Shown here: positions 43,216 through 53,811 of the stretch, one piece after another
Position numbering within the stretch: the stretch's first letter is position 1
Layout of the letters: each line of letters begins with the position of its first letter
From: Ascarosepion bandense
Taxonomy: Eukaryota > Mollusca > Cephalopoda > Sepiida > Sepiidae
Assembly (NCBI GenBank): GCA_037127315.1
Contig: JBBBDQ010001154.1
Location: forward strand, 1,530,001 to 1,594,000
Length of the DNA stretch: 64,000 nucleotides
Direction: 5' to 3'
Notes under the pieces: model-generated
Seen by the model: only the letters and a program-made list of their open reading frames with translations
Databases searched by the model: none
What the model was told of the DNA's origin: nothing
Translations under genes and position numbers: made by a program

Positions 43216-43314
43216 CGTGCATATATATATATGCGCGCGCACACACACACACACACATCTTTGAGTGAGATATGTTTATCTTTGATATTTTCAAACTTGC
43301 AGGGTCAGATTAAT
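43089..43314. repeat. Palindrome with microsatellite centre
   Basis: Arms ATTAATCTGACCCTGCAAGT... (43089-43160) and its exact reverse complement (to 43314) enclose (GT)n-(TA)n-(CA)n. Even the GT and CA runs are mutually complementary, so the whole 226 bp can fold on itself. Confidence 0.9.
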
Positions 43315-43435
43315 TTCACTTATATATATATATATATATATCCAAGTGAAATAGGAGTGAAGAAAATATTAACAATGTTCAAAACCTTAATTTAAAGCAG
43401 TGTTCAATATGAAAAGAGGGCTATGAATATTTATT

Positions 43436-43619
43436 ATAAATTATAGTTTAGAACATGTAGAAATTATCGTCTACTACAAAGTGTATATTTTGTTTCGACA
43501 TTGAAAGGACAATGTCTCATCAGGCACTACCTGAGGAGACATTGTCCTTTCAATGTCGAAACAAAATATACACTTTGTAGTAGACGACAATTTCTACATG
43601 TTCTAAACTATAATTTATA
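43436..43619. repeat. Near-perfect 184-bp palindrome
   Basis: TATAAATTATAGTTTAGAAC at the left matches the reverse complement of the right end. Arms continue through GTCTACTACAAAGTG and TTTCGACATTGAAAGGACAA, with a loop of about 14 bp around CAGGCACTACCTG. Flanked by (TA)n on the right. Confidence 0.92.
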
Positions 43620-43706
43620 TATATATATATAGGGGGCTATTAATGTGTCTCTGACTTTGACTATCATTAGGTTCATTTTGATTTGTAATTTTAACTTGGT
43701 AATATT

Positions 43707-44017
43707 GATGTGTGTGTTTTGTGGTGCAGTGGATAACGGCTTGGAACGAGAAATCGGGGAGCTAAGTTCGAATTCCAGTTGAATTCCCTGTATTCACTTA
43801 TGCGCAAATACCTTGGGAAAGGTATTAATCCATCTCTTGTCCTTCCAGCTATGGCTTAAATAACAGGACAGATTGGGTTCTGTAGCCTTGGCTGGCAACC
43901 AGTCTACTGCAGAAAGTAATGGCAACCTACTGCAGGATACTCTTCTGCCCAGTCAGTCATGTCTCTTTCGAGACATGATCACCCACTCGTGTATCATGTA
44001 TGGCACTTAACTGACTC
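43707..44017 (+). mobile_element. SINE family A, near full length
   Basis: Head TTGTGGTGCAGTGGATAACG with B box GTTCGAATTCC, body CTTGGGAAAGGTATTAATCC and tail CAGTCAGTCATGTCTC to ATGGCACTTAACTGACT. Confidence 0.85.
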
Positions 44018-44140
44018 AATATTAACCACTGAATTAAGTGCATTAGCAAGAAACAAGATTATGTGTAAAAATATTTGTTGTATAAAATGTTTTATTATCA
44101 TTAGGCTGCAGATTTATTGATGTACCATGTCTGTGAGTGT

Positions 44141-44449
44141 GTCAGTCAGTTAAGTGCCTTACGTGATACACGTGTTGGATGATCATGTCTCAAAAGAGAC
44201 ATAACTGACTGGGTAGATGATTATCCCACAGTAGATAGCCTTTGCTTTCTGTGGTAGACTGGTTGTCGACCAAGGCTATAACCCAATCTGTCCTGTTATT
44301 TAACCCATAACTGGAGAGAAGAGACAGATTAATACCTTTCCCAAGGGTATTTGTGCATAAATGAATGCAAGGAATTCGACCGGAATTTGAACTTGGCACC
44401 CCGATTTGTTGTTCTGAGTCAATATCCGCTGCACCACAACGCACATATT
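44141..44449 (-). mobile_element. SINE family A, inverted copy
   Basis: Reverse complement of the neighbouring copy: it begins GTCAGTCAGTTAAGTGCC and ends with the complement of the tRNA-like head (GCTGCACCACAACGCAC). With 43707-44017 it forms an inverted pair spaced by about 120 bp. Confidence 0.85.
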
Positions 44450-44764
44450 CAAAGAATAATTAATGATTGGGTAGTGTGCATGTGTAGCTATGTATATATG
44501 CATATATGTGGCAGTGAGTGTATAAATTATGGATATACACAAGTGTCTGTGTATATATGTATATATGTATAAAACTTAGATGTTTAAAGAGTGACAGTTT
44601 TAAGTAATTTTATGATCATATCATATCATCCCCAAAAAGGATAAAAACCCTTCATCATGATATGAAAAGTCATTGAAAGAGTGATAAAAGTTTTGCTAAT
44701 TTTTTTTATTCGATATTTAAAATGCATTAAAAATGTCAATGGAATTCACTTTGAAAATGGATTT

Positions 44765-45185
44765 ACACTTTCAACTCTTACCCTGAAAGCACATATTTTC
44801 CTTCAAATCCTATCCTGAAAACAGATATTCCCCTTCAACTTCTACCCTGAAAATAATATTCTTCTTCGACTTCTACCCTGAAAACATTTTCCTTTGACTC
44901 CTACCCTGAAAACAGATATACATCTTTGACTCTTAACCTGAAAAAAGATATACTCTTTCCCTACCCTGAAAATATATTCTTCTTTGACTCCTGTCCCCCT
45001 ACAAATTCTAGTTTGTCTACTACCATGAAAACAGATATTCTTCTGTGACACCTACCATGAAACAATTCTCCTTTGACTCCAATCCTGAAAAACAATTCCC
45101 CTTTAGCTCCTACCCTGAAAACAGATATTCACCTTTGACTACTTTCCTGAAAAGAGATATTCATCTTCAACTCCTAAGCATAAAA
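44765..45185. repeat. About 30-bp minisatellite
   Basis: About 14 imperfect copies of a unit around TTTGACTCCTACCCTGAAAA followed by CAGATATTC. Copies vary more than in the other arrays. Confidence 0.8.
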
Positions 45186-45574
45186 AAACACGAGTGTTGT
45201 ATGAGATAAAATCATTCTTTTAAGAAATAATTGGTATTTCTCTTAACAGTGCTTTTAAAATTTCAGCTAACTTTTAAATATCCAACATTCAACTTTAGAA
45301 TGAGATTATATGAACATTTAGATAGTAAACTTGTTAAAATGATGATTGTCTTTTATGTTTGTATTATATTCTACCAAATTTCTTGGAGGCGGACATTTTG
45401 TTTTTCTCATTGTATGTTCTACTCTAAAATGACTTTCTATTCTATGCTAAAAGCTACTAAACAGTATTGGATCTTTTCATTGTCAGTTTTGTACTGAGAA
45501 CAGATACAAACATTTACCTGTTTTTTCTTCTTTTGAAGTTTGATGGTTGACTCTTTGATGAAAAATTAAATAAT

Positions 45575-45780
45575 TGTTATGGGCCAGGTTAGGGTTTGAA
45601 AAGAACAACATGACCACAAGGGTAGAAGAAACAAGAAATAACAATACAAAATGTGGAAGGTGTTAGTATGACTGGTTTGGAGTGAACTACTACCAACTCG
45701 ACTCCATTTCTCTTGAGAGGCGTAGTATATATAGTGTTAGGAAGAGTTCATTCTGGAGTTACAGGTAAGGACCCATAACA
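45575..45780. mobile_element. Short solo-LTR-like element with 5-bp target duplication
   Basis: Starts TGTTATGGGCC and ends GGACCCATAACA, imperfect inverted termini in TG...CA form. ATAAT occurs immediately on both sides (45570-45574 and 45781-45785), a clear 5-bp duplication. An internal TAGTATATATAG could be a TATA box. At 206 bp it fits a small LTR or TRIM. The autonomous partner is not in the window. Confidence 0.75.
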
Positions 45781-45810
45781 ATAATGAATGCTGTCTTTCA
45801 GGCTATAGAA

Positions 45811-45923
45811 GGCTTACAGTCATATCATGTTGAAATACTAGTTCTCTTCTGATCATTAAGCAACATCGAGCAGGGTCAGTACCTAGATGGGTGACCTGTT
45901 AGGAATACCAGCTGTTGTTAGCT
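45811..45923 (+). pseudogene. 5S rRNA-like sequence, second composite copy
   Basis: Shares with 5S rRNA CATATCATGTTGAAATAC, TCTGATCATTAAGCAACATC, GGTCAGTACCTAGATGGGTG and GGAATACCAG. More diverged than 1914-2030 but the same length range. A tRNA-derived SINE starts directly after. Confidence 0.75.
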
Positions 45924-45925
45924 TG

Positions 45926-46040
45926 AATGTGCAGATGGTGTTATAAAAAACTGCTTGAAATTGGATGTTGAAGAGTTGAGTTGGTTGTATTCACTTTTAC
46001 ACAAATATCTTTGGGAAAAGTATGATAGCACCTCCTCCAA
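45926..46040 (+). mobile_element. tRNA-derived SINE head attached to 5S-like module
   Basis: Decayed family A head: ATGTGCAGATGGTG, GAGTTGAGTTGGTTGTATTC, CACAAATATCTTTGGGAAAA. The standard 3' tail is not visible. Its position relative to the 5S-like part copies the arrangement at 1914-2290. Confidence 0.6.
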
Positions 46041-46713
46041 CTTCGTAGATTCGATGCAACATGTGGAATCCTTGTATATGTGCCATTGAGCTTCTATTAA
46101 AATTGTTCTTTCAATTCTTCTTTGTGTTATTGACAACATGTTTGGAAAAGAAGCCAAACGGCATATTTACATGGATGCTACATATGTTGTTGAAGAGACA
46201 GCAAGCTACGTGTCACTAAACCCTCCTCCCCATCAAGAACATTATTTAGAACAGTAACATGATGGGCAAACATACATAACGAAATATGAAAAAATGAGAG
46301 CAAGTTTATAGTTATAAAGACAGTCTTTGAGAAATACTGTTACGATTGGAACATGGATGGAATTGGACTGAGACTGACTCGGAGAGGAATCCCTGAGACT
46401 GTAAGCCAAGAATTGAAAATGTTTTCAATAGGTGTCACTTGCAAGAATTGGACAGCAAAGAATGATATATGTGGAAGGCATCATCAGTTTTATTTAAGAA
46501 TATTTAACCCTTTTCCTCTTTGTAATTTAATGGTTTTAAATAAGCTAATGTTTGACTAAAATGGATGATTTTAAATATTCTAGGTCCTCTGATAAAACAA
46601 ATACAAAAAAAATTAATCTAAATCAAATCCTTTAAGAATTGTATTGAAATGGCTATGATTCAGGGTGGGGGAGGGATCTCTCAAAGGTTTCATCTCAAGC
46701 TAATATTTCTGAA

Positions 46714-46901
46714 TCATGCTGTTTGATTAAGAATTGTCAAAATATGGAAACAATCTGTGTATCGCAATGGAAGACAAAGAACAACCAGGAGAAAGGAAAA
46801 AATGAAGAATAGTGTAAATATTTGATAATTTAAGTTTCAAGTGTTATTTTGCTATCAAGCAAAAATAAAATAAAAAATATCCTGTTGCATATTTTTCCTT
46901 T
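46714..46901. repeat. Direct repeat D, copy 1
   Basis: About 188 bp almost identical to 51021-51201, from ATCATGCTGTTTGATTAAGA to CCTGTTGCATATTTTT. Only one clear base difference (GATAATT versus GATGATT). No coding content. Confidence 0.85.
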
Positions 46902-47890
46902 TTTTATTTTATGATGGAAAAAAGGTTAAAGGTCACATATATTTGGGACATAAAAATTGGCAGCCAGAAGTAAGAGTTTTTGATAGCTTCTTGTGGGAAA
47001 TCATTTAGAAATTGGTGATGGTATATTCTGTGTTGCTTAGAAAAAAATTGTTGGTTTTATTAAAAGGCACTTTTTAATGATAATCAAAATTAAATTGATA
47101 TGAGTTGTAAAAATGTAAGATTTTAACATTACTGGAAAAAATATTTTTCATTATATATAGTTAAGAAGGCATTAAAATAATTTATTAGATTTTTTTATAT
47201 AAATTAAAAGTTGAAAAAATTACTGAAATATAAATTTGATGTGAAAAATTAATAATAAAATTAATTTTTGAGTTGAAAGCTTTCATTTGTTTCTCATGTG
47301 GAAAGAAAATTTAACATTAAAAATATTTACTGAGAGTAAAATTTTGAGAATTATTATTGTGGGAATTGTTTGACTGAGTAAAGATCATTTTTTGTAAATG
47401 ATTTTTGAACAGAATTCCACTGAAAACTGATGTCATTCTAGAAATCAATTGATAATTATCTTTCAATAGAAATATATTGTGTATAGCTTTTGTATAGGAA
47501 TAAATTGTAAATATATTGTCTGTAATTTTGAGAAGTTTTTTTTTGTCATTCGACGAGTTGTTCTCACTGTGGAATGCTGTCTTGCTTTTTGTTCATGTTT
47601 CAACTAATCCATTCTACAACCTTCTTCCGGTGTTTAATTCTTAGAGAGGGATGTCTTGTTTCTCCTTTAATTTTCTTATTAAAAGTGTGGACAAACACAA
47701 TTTCATGCACATGTATTGCATACAAATGTACTTTTTTGGTCTGTCCGAGAATGAATTTTTTTACACACATGCACGCACCCAGTGTGCGATTGATAATTTG
47801 TCGTCTAAATTATGCTAAAATGAAAATAACACTGACATCTCATTCTAGCAGTTATAGTTATCAAAATTACACACAAATATTTTAAAATAC
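46902..47890. other. Intergenic, no recognised feature
   Basis: AT-rich sequence. Open frames near 47574-47885 look like chance: no recognisable domain and strongly biased composition. Confidence 0.35.
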
Positions 47891-47894
47891 TAAA

Positions 47895-48480
47895 GAGTAA
47901 ATTTATTCAATAAAATCACCATTGGCTTTAACCAGACGACTTCAGAATCTCCTGCAACTCTTCTAGATGGTCTCCTTGTTTCAGTTGGCGAATGCTGCCA
48001 TAATCTTTGCCTTTAGTTCATGTTTAGTATTACAAGGAATTTTGTTGGTCTCTCGCTCGGCTGTGTTTCACACATAATAATCAAGAGGGCGTGCAGTTTG
48101 GGGAAATAGATGGCCAGATGTAAGGGGGTGATGTGGTTGCAGAAATTGTCTGACAGCCATGACTGGGTTCTCCTGCTTGTGTGGCATGGGGCAAAGTCTT
48201 GTTGCCAGACATAGGCTCTTCCAGCAGCCACCCTCTTGACCAAGGGTAGCACTTGATGTAAATCCCTGTGTTGAGTCTGAAGCCTTCACCAACAAATTTG
48301 GGTGTTCTTTTCTTATCAGAATAATCATAGTGAGTTTTCTGAGCTACTGTCATTAACACCATTAGATTCTTTCAACTATTTTCAAATACTCAGCACTGTC
48401 CTCAGATTTACACCCAAACAATCCAAAATGTTTGTACTGGTGCGAATGCCTAACAGTACTTCATGGTGTTTCTAAATTTC
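47895..48480 (-). pseudogene. Mariner/Tc1-type transposase relic
   Basis: Minus-strand frames contain YVWQQDFAPCHTSRRTQSWL (the QQDxAPxHTS catalytic region), WPSISPNCTPLDYYVW and KRTPKFVGEGFRLNTGIY upstream of it. They lie in three frames, so the gene is broken. The last part, corresponding to NKETVRK-like C-terminus, lies near 47930-48010. Confidence 0.8.
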
Positions 48481-48639
48481 TGATGAAGTAAATTGTGTCA
48501 TGATATTCTTTTTCTTATGGACAATGCCCAACTGGCCCTACTATACTGTGTAGTCACCAAAATTGAAAAACAAACAACATGTATGTACAAAAATAAAAAC
48601 ATAAAATGGTGACAATTTACTTACTGCCCCATGTGTGTG

Positions 48640-48655
48640 TGTGTGTGTGTGTGTG

Positions 48656-48704
<49 letters not shown>
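48640..48704. repeat. (GT)n(TA)n microsatellite
   Basis: GT run passing into a TA run at the end of a SINE family B copy. Confidence 0.9.
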
Positions 48705-48707
<3 letters not shown>

Positions 48708-48820
48708 ATAGGCAGAAAGATCTGTTTTGCTTTATCACAGCTCATCAGTACGGTTAGACATCTGATTGCTTTTAGCCAGGATTGAAACCCGATCAAATTG
48801 ACCTCATACACCCTGATTTA
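48704..48820 (-). mobile_element. SINE family B copy
   Basis: Contains ATCTGTTTTGCTTTATCACA, GTACGGTTAGACATCTGATT and GGATTGAAACCCG (complement of a B box). Element orientation minus, with the (TA)n at its 3' end. Confidence 0.75.
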
Positions 48821-48954
48821 GCACTCTTGAGGAATGTTAGACTTTGAAAAAAGAGTACTATATATATATATATATATATTTGACTAATATATTATGCTTT
48901 CATTACGATTGTGCTCTCTAAAAGAAGAAAATTTTAAAAACAGTTTCCACTTCT

Positions 48955-49198
48955 GCGATATATGCGTGACTCTTCAGAAATGAATTGAGTTCTTTTCGGT
49001 GACTGGCGTGTGTATGCACTGCTTATAACACATTAAAATTTCCTTTCTCTGATTTCATGCACTCATGGCTTAGTGGGTAGCAACTTCGACTGACACCAAA
49101 TCGGTTGAGTTTCGATCCCAGCCAGAAGCAAGTGGATGTGTCTAACCACACTGATGAGCTGTGATACAGCGAAACAAGCTTGTATGTGGATGACTAAT
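48955..49198 (+). mobile_element. SINE family B copy with upstream module M
   Basis: From 49070 the tRNA-like head ATGGCTTAGTGGGTAGCAAC (A box) and GAGTTTCGATCCC (B box) lead to the B tail ending GTGGATGACTAATATATA. About 45-110 bp upstream is the module TGAATTGAGTTCTTTTCGGTGACTGGCGT, split as TGAATTGAGTTC and TGACTGGCGTGT. The module recurs, in the same relative orientation, next to three other B copies. Confidence 0.7.
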
Positions 49199-49199
49199 A

Positions 49200-49940
49200 T
49201 ATATATATATATTATAAAGGATTTTTGATTATTAGCTTGGATGATACATATTTCACCGCTTTGATGTTCTTATCGCGGCTCGTCAGATCCAAATGGTAGG
49301 CAACCAAAATATCACCACCCCCAAAATAAATTTCTTCACTTTTATTTGATTCTCCGTAGACGCCCACATGTCCATATTAGGATGGACATTTGTGACATTT
49401 ATATACGAAAAGGTTCTCGTTCATTTGAAAGATATCCCCAAAGAAAGGGGAAGGCAAGGATATGGGAGGGTTGACGATTGATACGTGCGAGGAAGTGAGA
49501 AAGTTAAAAAATTAGAAAGAAAATGGGGGAACCAGTCAAAAGAAAAGGAAAAGGAGGAGAAGCAGATAAAATCGGAATGGAAAGCAAGAAGTGAGAAAGG
49601 ATGAGACAAAGAGACACAATAAAGAAGGGGCAAAGAGATACAATCACATGAAATACTGTATCACAAGAAATAAATGTTGACGCCACATCTCCTGACAATG
49701 TTTCAAAACCCCCACCCTTTTCTCATGGAAAACAACCAGAAAAATTTACCTATGAAACTTAATTTCAAATATATTGGGATATATTTGCGGTACTGCAAAA
49801 AAAAACATTATCATAATTTTAATGCAATATATAAATTTTAAAATAGTCAGTTTTCAGTCCATGCCTGACATTACTATGGGCCTGAAACTCAGTATTGTAC
49901 CAAATGTTGAGAAAGAAAATAATATATATATATATATACT
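49200..49940. other. Intergenic, purine-rich
   Basis: Purine-rich stretch around 49430-49630 gives open frames on the minus strand without recognisable domains. Nothing else identified. Confidence 0.35.
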
Positions 49941-49941
49941 A

Positions 49942-50069
49942 TAGTCATCCGCAGACAGATCTGTTTCGCTGTATCACAGCTCATCAGTATGGTTAGACTC
50001 TGATCGCTTCCTAACCCAGGATTGAAACCTGACCAAATCGGTGTCAGTCGGTGATTCTACCCCTAGGCC

Positions 50070-50117
<48 letters not shown>

Positions 50118-50240
50118 TATAGTCATCTGCAGACAGATCTGTTTCGCTGTATCACGGCTCGTCAGTACGGTTAGACTCCGATCATTTCCTAACCCAGGAT
50201 TGAAACCCAACCAAATCGGTGTCAGTCGTCAATTTTACCC
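49942..50240 (-). mobile_element. Two SINE family B copies in tandem
   Basis: Units at 49942-50072 and 50115-50240, each with GCAGACAGATCTGTTTCGCT, GGTTAGACTC and GGATTGAAACC, separated by (TA)n. High similarity suggests a tandem duplication rather than two insertions. Confidence 0.8.
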
Positions 50241-51020
50241 TCAGCACTCACAGTATGCTTTTTATTTATCTATATCACTTACATGTACACAATCTATACC
50301 AACGCTTTTGGTAAAAAATATACTTGTATTTGGATGTGAATTTTATACCTGAAGAAGGCTGTAGAATGAATCAACCAGGAAAGCATCAGAAGAATTAAGT
50401 TCATTTGTTTGAGGAATTTTGCAAAGAATGAAGAACTATGCTGAATGTCTGCTGTTGGCCAGTTTATTAATGATATTTATAAAAAAATGATATTTATAAA
50501 AAAATCACATTTGTTTAAAAAATTCTTTTCTGTCTAAATTTGTGGGATGAGGAATTCTCATTATTTGCATTTGGATGAATGTGATGAAGATATTAGTCTG
50601 ACTGTAAATAATGTAAATATGGTATTCTGTTTTTTATTTTTTACCCACAAATATGAAATTAAAAACAAAAAAAAATGCAAAATAATGCGTAAAAGTTACG
50701 ATTTTTAAAAAAATTTTTCAAAGATTTTTCACTTTTACAATAATTTTTACAATCTTCGTTTTAAATGTTTGGCCAGAAATGTTTGTTTTTATACGTTTGT
50801 GAATTTGTCCCAATGTGGCATGGTCATTTTCCACTTGCTTTTATTGCACAGCTCAGGTTATTTTTTGTTTGATATGTGCAAAAGATCCGAGCACTTTTTC
50901 TTTTTCTTGTCTTAAACTAAATACTGAATACAAATTTGAAAACTGATTTTTTGCTTGGTGTCATTTGCACAATAGCTTATCTGTTTCGACTGTAAGTCCT
51001 TCTCAAACTGATTCAAAATC
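50241..51020. other. Intergenic, no recognised feature
   Basis: AT-rich sequence with a tandem TGATATTTATAAAAAAA near 50470. No gene seen. Confidence 0.35.
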
Positions 51021-51201
51021 ATGCTGTTTGATTAAGAATTGTCAAAATATGGAAACAATCTGTGTATCGCAATGGAAGACAAAGAACAACCAGGAGAAAG
51101 GAAAAAATGAAGAATAGTGTAAATATTTGATGATTTAAGTTTCAAGTGTTATTTTGCTATCAAGCAAAAATAAAATAAAAAATATCCTGTTGCATATTTT
51201 T
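51021..51201. repeat. Direct repeat D, copy 2
   Basis: Partner of 46714-46901, 4.3 kb downstream, same orientation. The flanks differ. Confidence 0.85.
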
Positions 51202-52137
51202 TCCTTATTTTATTTTTTGTTATTATTGGTAATATTTTTATCTTTCCTCATATTCAGTTCAAATAAAAACAATTGAATCATTTGAGTTTTTTTTTAAAAT
51301 CATTTTTTTATAAAAAAAGGAAACTTTTCTATTATATTTATAAGAATGGGAATATTTAAAAAAAAAATTACCAAATTCACTGTTGCAGTTTAAAATCTCT
51401 CTCAATATACATATAGATATAGACACATACAAAAATGTAAGATAAATAAAGAATAAAAAATAAAACAGAGGTACCTTAAGTTTCACCCTCAAAAATAAAA
51501 GGATTGTCAGGCTAGGTCCAATCATTATTGCGTCACCTGTGATTTTTTTTCTTAAATAAATAGAACTCATTTTTTAGATGACACTGGCATCCAGGCTCCA
51601 TATCAGTTAATAAATATTTTTTTGCATTATTTGCTTATATGGAACTCAGATCCCATTCATATCAGGGGACTCCCACCACCACAAAAAAAAAAAAATAAAA
51701 ATAAAAATAAAAATAAAAATATAGAAACAGATAAAACTACAACTTCTCTATATTTAAGGTGTAAATTATGAGCAACATACAATAAAGATTGAACCTGCTT
51801 CATTTTCGAAGGGGAAACTTTGCTTTTATGTTTTTATCTTAATTTATCTTATATTTTAGAAGCTCTATGTTGTATTGATCACTTTTAATTGCCAACTTAG
51901 TCATAGTCAAAAAAAATTTAAAAAAATTATTTTTTCATTTGCAATTCAGCTGATTACACAATTTATATACATATATATATATATATATATATTTTAATTC
52001 AGATACTTCAATCCAAAGGAAAAAAGCAGGAAGGTAAATTCCAAAAAACCCGATCCTAATTAATATTAAAAATTTATTTTAATATTAAAAAATGATACAG
52101 GAAGAGAGCTCCATGTAATAAAATATTACAGAGCAAA

Positions 52138-52721
52138 TATATATTAAAAAAGGATTAATTCAAAGATGTTGAATGGCCATTTCGATATGAAGATCCCCAC
52201 GGGGAACGACACATCACCTCAGCAACAGAAAAAAACCTTTCAGAAACTGGAGAAAAATTAGTCTACTTTTCCTTTTTAAATAGATTGCAAAGAAATTAAA
52301 AAATAAATAATAAAATAAAATAAAATAAAAATAAAAATAAAGGGAAAGAAAAAGAAAAGGAAAAAGAAAAAGAAAAAGATAGAATAAAATCAAATAAATA
52401 GGAAAAGAAAAAAATTGACATCGTCTGGGTTCGCAAAAAAAAGGGGAGAATGTAACTAAAAATTCTTTTCCTATTTATTTGATTTTATTCTATCTTTTTC
52501 TTTTACTTTTTCCTTTTCTTTTTCTTTCCCTTTATTTTTATTTTTATTTTATTTTATTTTATTATTTATTTTTTAATTTCTTTGCAATCTATTTAAAAAG
52601 GAAAAGTAGACTAATTTTTCTCCAGTTTCTGAAAGGTTTTTTTCTGTTGCTGAGGTGATGTGTCGTTCCCCGTGGGGATCTTCATATCGAAATGGCCATT
52701 CACCATCTTTGAATTAATCCT

Positions 52722-52734
<13 letters not shown>
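52138..52734. repeat. Near-perfect 597-bp palindrome, 272-bp arms
   Basis: Arms 52138-52409 and 52463-52734 with a 53-bp loop. Includes GGCCATTTCGATATGAAGAT and CACGGGGAACGACACATCAC in the left arm, both with exact complements in the right. The inner part is a purine-rich (GAAAAA)n and (AAATA)n tract faced by its pyrimidine complement. Flanked by (TA)n on the right. No coding content. Confidence 0.92.
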
Positions 52735-52759
<25 letters not shown>

Positions 52760-52786
52760 ATCGGAATCAGATAAAATGAATACAAT

Positions 52787-52936
52787 AAATAAAGAACAAG
52801 TAGGAAAAAAAATGGTCTTTAATCTAACATGTTTCATTTATAACAAGCTTCTTCAGAGATTCTTTAATCTCTGAAGAAGCTTGTTATAAATGAAACATGT
52901 TAGATTAAAGACACTTTTTTCTTACTTGTTCTTTAT
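52787..52936. repeat. Near-perfect 150-bp palindrome
   Basis: Outer ATAAAGAACAAGTA and TACTTGTTCTTTAT-like ends. The core TAATCTAACATGTTTCATTT and AACAAGCTTCTTCAGAGATT pairs around a minimal loop. (TA)n flanks both sides. Confidence 0.9.
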
Positions 52937-52955
52937 ATATATATATATATATATA

Positions 52956-53455
52956 GTACTGTGCAAAAGTACCAGGGCAAGGACTATCTTATCTTTTATG
53001 AGGCATCAAAATAAAGTTTAAAATCGTCCCTCTCCTAACACGTTTTGCACACTACCGGTAGTGTGCAAAAGTATTAGGACGGGTGCAATTTTCCTAAAAA
53101 CCTCACTGAAATTCAAATACAGAGTGAAAAGCCAAACCTTTGTAAGAATTATTTAACTAAAAAAGGAAGAGGAAGGAAGGTTTCGGAATTTGAATTGGCC
53201 CGCACAAAACCCTGATCTCAATCCTATTGAACATCTATGGGATATTTTGAATAAAAAAATTATAAATCTAATGTTATTTCGCAAGACACACTTTAGGAAC
53301 AAATACAAGCTGCTTGACAGGAGATACTATTAGATACATTGAAGAAGCTTGTGATGTCAATGCCTGAAAGAATGAAGGTTGTGATCAAAGCAAAAGGCTA
53401 TTTATTATACTAAATATTAAATATATATATTAATATATATAATTTTGCACAGTAC
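52956..53455 (+). mobile_element. Internally deleted Tc1-like transposon
   Basis: Termini GTACTGTGCAAAAGT and TTTTGCACAGTAC form inverted repeats next to TA. A second copy of the end motif, TAGTGTGCAAAAGTATTAGG, lies at about 53058. A + frame near 53205 reads AQNPDLNPIEHLWDILN, the region around the last catalytic residue of Tc1-type transposases. The rest of the transposase is missing. Confidence 0.85.
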
Positions 53456-53460
53456 TATAT

Positions 53461-53774
53461 ATATGCGTTGTTGTGGTACAGTAGATATCGGCTTGGAACA
53501 AGAAACTAGGGAGCTGAGTTCGAATTCCAGTTGAATCCATTGTATTCACTTACGTGCAAATACCCTTGGGAAAGGTATTAATCTATCTCTTCCTTCCAGT
53601 TATGGGTTAAATAGCAGGACAGATTGGGTTCTATAGCCTTGGTTGGCAACCAGTCTACCGCAGAAAACAATGGCAACCTACTGCGGGATAATCTTCTGCC
53701 CAGTCAGTCATGTCTCTTTCGAGACATGATCGCCCAAGCGTGTATCACGTATGGCACTTAACTGACAGACTGAC

Positions 53775-53775
<1 letters not shown>
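53461..53775 (+). mobile_element. SINE family A, near full length
   Basis: Head TGTGGTACAGTAGATATCGG, B box GTTCGAATTCC, body TTGGTTGGCAACCAGT and tail TGTATCACGTATGGCACTTA followed by (TA)n. It lies directly at the right end of the Tc1-like element. Confidence 0.85.
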
Positions 53776-53807
<32 letters not shown>

Positions 53808-53811
53808 ATTA

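Noticed and set aside
47574..47885. 103-residue + strand frame
   Set aside because: No recognisable domain, AT-rich composition, no splice or regulatory context.
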